A stretch of DNA of 20,689 nucleotides from an uncultured Verrucomicrobiota bacterium (GTDB lineage Bacteria; Verrucomicrobiota; Verrucomicrobiia; Chthoniobacterales; SZAS-18): assembly GCA_937873255.1 (NCBI GenBank), contig CALMVM010000353.1:2932-23620 (forward strand), written 5' to 3'. Of this stretch, positions 17,340 through 20,689 are shown one piece after another. The position numbers and the translations under genes were made by a program. Each line of letters starts with the position of its first letter. Position 1 is the first letter of the stretch. The notes under the pieces were generated by a model. The model was not told where the DNA came from. It did no database searches and saw only the letters and a program-made list of their open reading frames with translations.

Positions 17340-17357
17340 CAATAATAAGTGTTATTG
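17340..17357. repeat. AT-rich inverted repeat CAATAA-N6-TTATTG
   Basis: Perfect 6-bp arms around TAAGTG, in the most AT-rich part of the non-coding kilobase. It could be an operator or part of a promoter; no linked gene start is close. Confidence 0.3.
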
Positions 17358-17412
17358 CAAATTATTCTGAGGATTAGAAGCAAAACTTCCGTTATCATTA
17401 GAAATTCATGGC

Positions 17413-17449
17413 TTGTCAGCCAGATGTGCGAGTCGCATCGCTCTGACAA
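17413..17449. repeat. 37-nt compound hairpin
   Basis: The outer arms TTGTCAG/CTGACAA give 7 perfect pairs. A symmetric 3x3 internal loop (CCA/GCT) follows, then an inner stem GATGTG/CGCATC (5 pairs plus one G-T) closed by the loop CGAGT. It is the strongest local fold noticed in the non-coding region and could be a structured RNA element, a mobile-repeat end or a protein site. No T-run follows on either strand. Confidence 0.4.
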
Positions 17450-17750
17450 CCCTCCAAGCAGTAGAAAGTCTCCAGCTCCCTCGCACAGCGACGTTGAGGG
17501 CAAAACGGCTCGGCCTTCTACGACTTCACCCCGGGAAAACTTCAGATCTACTGGCTGTTTGTTTCGTCGCCAATGCTTCTCACCACTACTTTGTGGGTGC
17601 GAGCAGCCGGAGTTCCGTTTCTGCACCGATGGGCTGTCCCCTACAGAGCCATAGAGGAAGCATCCCGTCGCCCTCACAATGCGAAAACAGCAGAAGCATA
17701 CGCCACGAGCCTTTTGAATTGCTGCGCTGGAATCATGAGGCGCTTTAGCT

Positions 17751-17780
17751 CCGGGCAACGGGGCCAGTTGCCTAACCCGG
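17751..17780. repeat. Bulged inverted repeat CCGGGCAAC...GTTGCCTAACCCGG
   Basis: GGCAAC (17754-17759) pairs with GTTGCC (17767-17772), and outer CCG/CGG bases extend the stem across a bulge. It lies in a block whose minus-strand reading resembles, to my eye, dispersed intergenic repeat sequence of Verrucomicrobiota; that impression was not checked. Confidence 0.3.
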
Positions 17781-17953
17781 CTGATATGCAGCGTTGTCAA
17801 GCGAGCCGACGATTGATAAAGTCGCCGCATGCAAGCTGTTCCGGGAATTTCATGGAGGAAAGACACATCCTTTCTCCCGACGCGCCAGAATGCGGTCCGG
17901 CGCGAACTTCACGGCTGGCCGCAGACAAACGCGCATCTGGTATTGGACGGATC

Positions 17954-20689
17954 ATGAATGCCGACCTCCCCGACGGCTCGGAGCCATCACCTGAAAAACC
18001 CGCTCACGAGCCAGACGCGTCCCCTTCATCTCCGGCTACCCCAACGGGTGAGGTAGCAACCTGCACCGGTTGTCATCGTCCGCTCGACCGGGTTGGACCC
18101 CATGGCGAATGCCTTCGCTGCTTGTCCGAGTTCGCCTGGTCACGCGACGCGACGACGGGGGAAGCAAGTTCTGGCCCGTCGCCTCCTGCCGCCGGCACCA
18201 CCCGCTACGGACAATTCGAACTGGCCGTCGGCTCCGACGGCTTTCCGGTCGAGCTTGGCGCGGGAGCGATGGCCGTCACTTACCGGGCGCGCGACACGGT
18301 GCTGCACTTTGACGTGGCGCTCAAGGTCATCAATCCCGCGCTGGCCACCCATCCGGACGCCCGCGTCCGCTTTCTGCGAGAGGCCCGCGCGGCGGCCCGA
18401 CTGCGGCATCCCAACGTGGCGAGCGTCTTCCAGTACGGCGAACAGGGCGGCGAGTGCTTCTATGCGATGGAACTCGTCGAGGGCGAGACGTTGGAAGCGC
18501 GCGTGCGGCGGGAGGGGCCGCTACCGGTATCACTGGTTCTGGAAGTTGGCGTGCAGGTGGCCCGCGCCCTCGCGGCGGCGGAGGCGTGCGGGGTGATCCA
18601 CCGCGACCTCAAGCCGAGCAACCTGATGCTCGTCGGTCCCCGGGCAGATGATGACCCGGATGATGAGGGTCTGCTGGTCAAAGTCATCGATTGGGGGCTT
18701 GCGCGAGCGGTGTGCCTGCCAAACGGCCTGGAGTCCAATCTCACTCACGGCGGCTTCGTGGGCACGCCGGCCTTCGCCAGCCCGGAGCAATTCCGCGGCG
18801 GCGAAGTGGCGCTCGATGTCCGCTCGGATGTCTACTCTCTCGGGGTCACCCTCTGGTATTTGCTCTGTGGGCGTCCTCCTTTTGCTGGCCGTAGCCTAGA
18901 GGAGATTCGTGACCAGCACGTCGCCGGGACGCTGCCCCTGGAACAACTCGCTGCTGCGCGGGTGCCTGGCCGGGTGGTGGCGTTGCTAAAGTCCATGTTG
19001 GCGGTGGAGCCGGCCGCACGGCCCCGGAGCGCCCGCGAACTGTTGGAATCCTTGCACCGCTGCCGGGGCGTCGCGGTCAGGCGGCAGGGGGCCACCACGC
19101 AAACCCGTCGGCGACGGTGGCTGCTGCCCGCGCTGGTGACAGTTCTCGGTTGTGTGCTGGCCGCCGTCGGGGCGTGGTGGTACGTGCATAGCCATCCCCC
19201 CGTTCCCTCGTCGGATCGTTCGGTGGCCGTGCTGCCTTTCGAGAACCTGAGCCCGGAAGCCGCCGACGCCTTCTTCACCACCGGCCTGCAGGACCAACTC
19301 GCCGCCGATCTGGCGCGGGTGGCTTCGCTGAAGGTCGTCGGCGTTGACAGCACGCGCCGCTACCCGCCCGAGAACCGGGACATCGCCCGCATCGGGCAGG
19401 AACTCGGTGTGGCCTACCTGCTGGAGGGCAGCGTGCGCCGCACGGACACGCGGGCGACCGTCGACGTGCGGCTGGTCAGCGCGCAGAACTCGACCCGCGT
19501 TTGGAGCAGGCGCTATGACCGTCCGCTGAGCGACCTGTTCACCATGCAGGGCGAGATTACCCTCGCCGTGGCCGACCGTCTGCAAGCCCCGGTGACCATT
19601 GAGGAGAACGCCGCCATCAACGACCTGCCCACGAGCGACCCGGTGGCCTACGACCTTTACCTGCGTGCCCGCGAAGCGCCTACCCTGGTGCCGGATGAAG
19701 CCGCCGTGCGCGCGGAAGCACGCCGCAAGATCGCCCTGCTGGAAAAAGCCGTCGCGCGAGACCCGAACTTCTTCCTGGCCTACTGTGAATTGGCCGAGGC
19801 GCACGATAGCCTCTATTTCCGCCGGACGGGGGCTTCGGCAGAAGAATTGTCCGTGGACCATCACGCCATCGCCGACAGCATCCTGGCCACGGCGCGGCGG
19901 CTGCGACCGAACGCTGGCGAGATGCACTTCGCCCAAGCTTACCACTTCCGCGTTACAAGCATGAACGGGGACGAGGCCCGCGCGGAGATAGAGATCGCTC
20001 GCCGACTGCTGCCCAACAACGCCGAGGTCGAGGATCTTGCCGCGCAAATCGCCGTCAATGACGGTCGCCTGGAGGATGGAATTCGCGCCATGGAACACCT
20101 CGTCGCCCTGGAACCTCTGCATCTCGGAGTCCTCTACTATCAGGCCCGATACTACCGCAGGGCGCGCCGCTACGAGGACTACGAGCGTACGATGGCCAAA
20201 CTGATCTCCATCACCGCGGAGCAGGATCGCAAAGAGGGAAACTTGCCCATGAACAAAGCGCTGGGACCCTACGAAGGACGCGGGGATACCGCCCCCTTGC
20301 GCGCGGCCTTGGCGTCCTACGCAAACATCGAGGACCTGCCCGGTCAAAAGCGAGACGTCTATAGCCTATTGCTGTACCTCGCCGAGCACGACGCCGACGC
20401 GGTTTCCCGCTTGCTGGCTGGGAGCAAGAAGACTCAGTTCATCCTCGGCGTCCCGATCCCGAAGGCCTGGTTCGAAGCCCTGGCCGCGCGAATCCGTGGA
20501 AACGAGGCAGCCGCCCGCGCCGCGTTCACCACGGCGCGCGTGGAAATAGAAAAATTGACGTTGGCAGACCCGGGAAATCCGAGGCTTCTGAGCATGCTGG
20601 CGATCACCGACGCGGGTCTCGGGCGGACGGAGGCCATCGACGAAGCACGGCGCGCCTGTACGTTGGTGAAGGTTGCCCCCATCGCTCCG
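17954..20689 (+). CDS. Zinc-ribbon Ser/Thr protein kinase with TolB-like and TPR C-terminal region (partial)
   Basis: There are 912 codons in the window, and the gene runs off the right edge. In order: a zinc ribbon C37-x2-C40-x12-C53-x2-C56; a Hanks-type kinase domain (about 90-370) with VALK lysine K124, catalytic HRDLKPSN (D218), metal site DWG at 246-248 in place of DFG, and GTPAFASPEQ; a membrane helix at about 389-410 after an Arg-rich stop; a TolB-like/FlgO-type domain from about 423 (SVAVLPFENLSPEAADAFF, then LLEGSVRRTDTRATVDVRLV); and TPR-like helical repeats to the edge. The kinase would face the cytoplasm and the C-terminal half the periplasm. The glycine loop reads LGAGAMAVTY, with Ala at the third glycine. 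ATG at 17954 has GGACGG just upstream. Substrates are unknown. Confidence 0.88.
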   Translation, partial: MNADLPDGSEPSPEKPAHEPDASPSSPATPTGEVATCTGCHRPLDRVGPHGECLRCLSEFAWSRDATTGEASSGPSPPAAGTTRYGQFELAVGSDGFPVELGAGAMAVTYRARDTVLHFDVALKVINPALATHPDARVRFLREARAAARLRHPNVASVFQYGEQGGECFYAMELVEGETLEARVRREGPLPVSLVLEVGVQVARALAAAEACGVIHRDLKPSNLMLVGPRADDDPDDEGLLVKVIDWGLARAVCLPNGLESNLTHGGFVGTPAFASPEQFRGGEVALDVRSDVYSLGVTLWYLLCGRPPFAGRSLEEIRDQHVAGTLPLEQLAAARVPGRVVALLKSMLAVEPAARPRSARELLESLHRCRGVAVRRQGATTQTRRRRWLLPALVTVLGCVLAAVGAWWYVHSHPPVPSSDRSVAVLPFENLSPEAADAFFTTGLQDQLAADLARVASLKVVGVDSTRRYPPENRDIARIGQELGVAYLLEGSVRRTDTRATVDVRLVSAQNSTRVWSRRYDRPLSDLFTMQGEITLAVADRLQAPVTIEENAAINDLPTSDPVAYDLYLRAREAPTLVPDEAAVRAEARRKIALLEKAVARDPNFFLAYCELAEAHDSLYFRRTGASAEELSVDHHAIADSILATARRLRPNAGEMHFAQAYHFRVTSMNGDEARAEIEIARRLLPNNAEVEDLAAQIAVNDGRLEDGIRAMEHLVALEPLHLGVLYYQARYYRRARRYEDYERTMAKLISITAEQDRKEGNLPMNKALGPYEGRGDTAPLRAALASYANIEDLPGQKRDVYSLLLYLAEHDADAVSRLLAGSKKTQFILGVPIPKAWFEALAARIRGNEAAARAAFTTARVEIEKLTLADPGNPRLLSMLAITDAGLGRTEAIDEARRACTLVKVAPIAP

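Larger units (their letters stand above)
16939..17953. other. 1-kb region without a recognisable gene, rich in inverted repeats
   Basis: Between the LysR and kinase genes no open frame resembles a protein family. The longest, on the minus strand at 17297-17866, is rich in Cys, Ser and Arg and looks non-coding. The stretch is less GC-rich and more mixed in composition than the flanking genes. It holds a hairpin at 17185-17204 (CTGCCC/GGGCAG, then a T-rich run), a quasi-palindrome at 17340-17357, a 37-nt compound hairpin at 17413-17449 and a bulged hairpin at 17751-17780. It may be a decayed gene, a repeat insertion or a long regulatory region for the kinase gene. Confidence 0.4.

Noticed and set aside
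17297..17866. 189-codon minus-strand gene
   Set aside because: Cys/Ser/Arg-rich translation, no family, no ribosome site, and inverted repeats run through it.
18986..20347. 453-codon minus-strand open frame opposite the kinase gene
   Set aside because: Shadow of the kinase C-terminal half, where TolB-like sequence is clear on the plus strand.

Overview
This is a GC-rich bacterial window. Gene style suggests the Verrucomicrobiota or a relative in the PVC group. The clues are a zinc-ribbon Ser/Thr kinase with a TolB-like and TPR C-terminal half, a SWIM-SNF2 helicase, and a NirA/CysJ-like/NarB-type nitrate cluster. This placement is an inference from architecture; there is no rRNA or phylogenetic marker in the window.

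Left part (1-5878). The 5' end of an SbcD-like nuclease gene leaves the window on the minus strand. Behind it lies glgX (glycogen debranching enzyme, minus), split by an apparent one-base frameshift into a catalytic fragment and a C-terminal fragment that overlap as TGATG. A divergent plus-strand gene encodes a truncated cyclic-nucleotide-binding domain. It is followed by a complete SWIM-SNF2 helicase gene that converges on nirA with only 12 bp between the stop codons.

Centre (5891-16938) is a nitrate assimilation island. Four tightly packed minus-strand genes form an operon in the order narK (nitrate/nitrite MFS transporter), nasA/narB-type nitrate reductase, a CysJ-like diflavin reductase and nirA (siroheme nitrite reductase). 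Together they would import nitrate and reduce it through nitrite to ammonium, with the flavoprotein as the likely NADPH-linked electron source. A good sigma-54 (-24/-12) promoter match and a Fur-box-like dyad lie in the 391 bp upstream of narK. Further upstream on the same strand are two unusual genes. One encodes a NirA-related protein that has lost the Fe-S/siroheme domain and the conserved arginines. The other encodes a NrtA/NasS-like nitrate-binding protein with no signal peptide and no ABC transporter partners. A LysR-type regulator gene is divergent from this pair, with a dyad in the shared promoter region. The pair plus LysR is the best candidate here for an undescribed nitrate/nitrite sensing module. 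NirA, the flavoprotein and the NirA-like protein also share an N-terminal motif, which sits at identical residue numbers in the first two.

Right part (16939-20689). About 1 kb without a recognisable gene holds several inverted repeats and looks degenerate or repeat-derived. It is followed by a plus-strand Ser/Thr kinase gene (zinc ribbon, kinase, membrane helix, TolB-like domain, TPR-like helices) that runs off the right edge.
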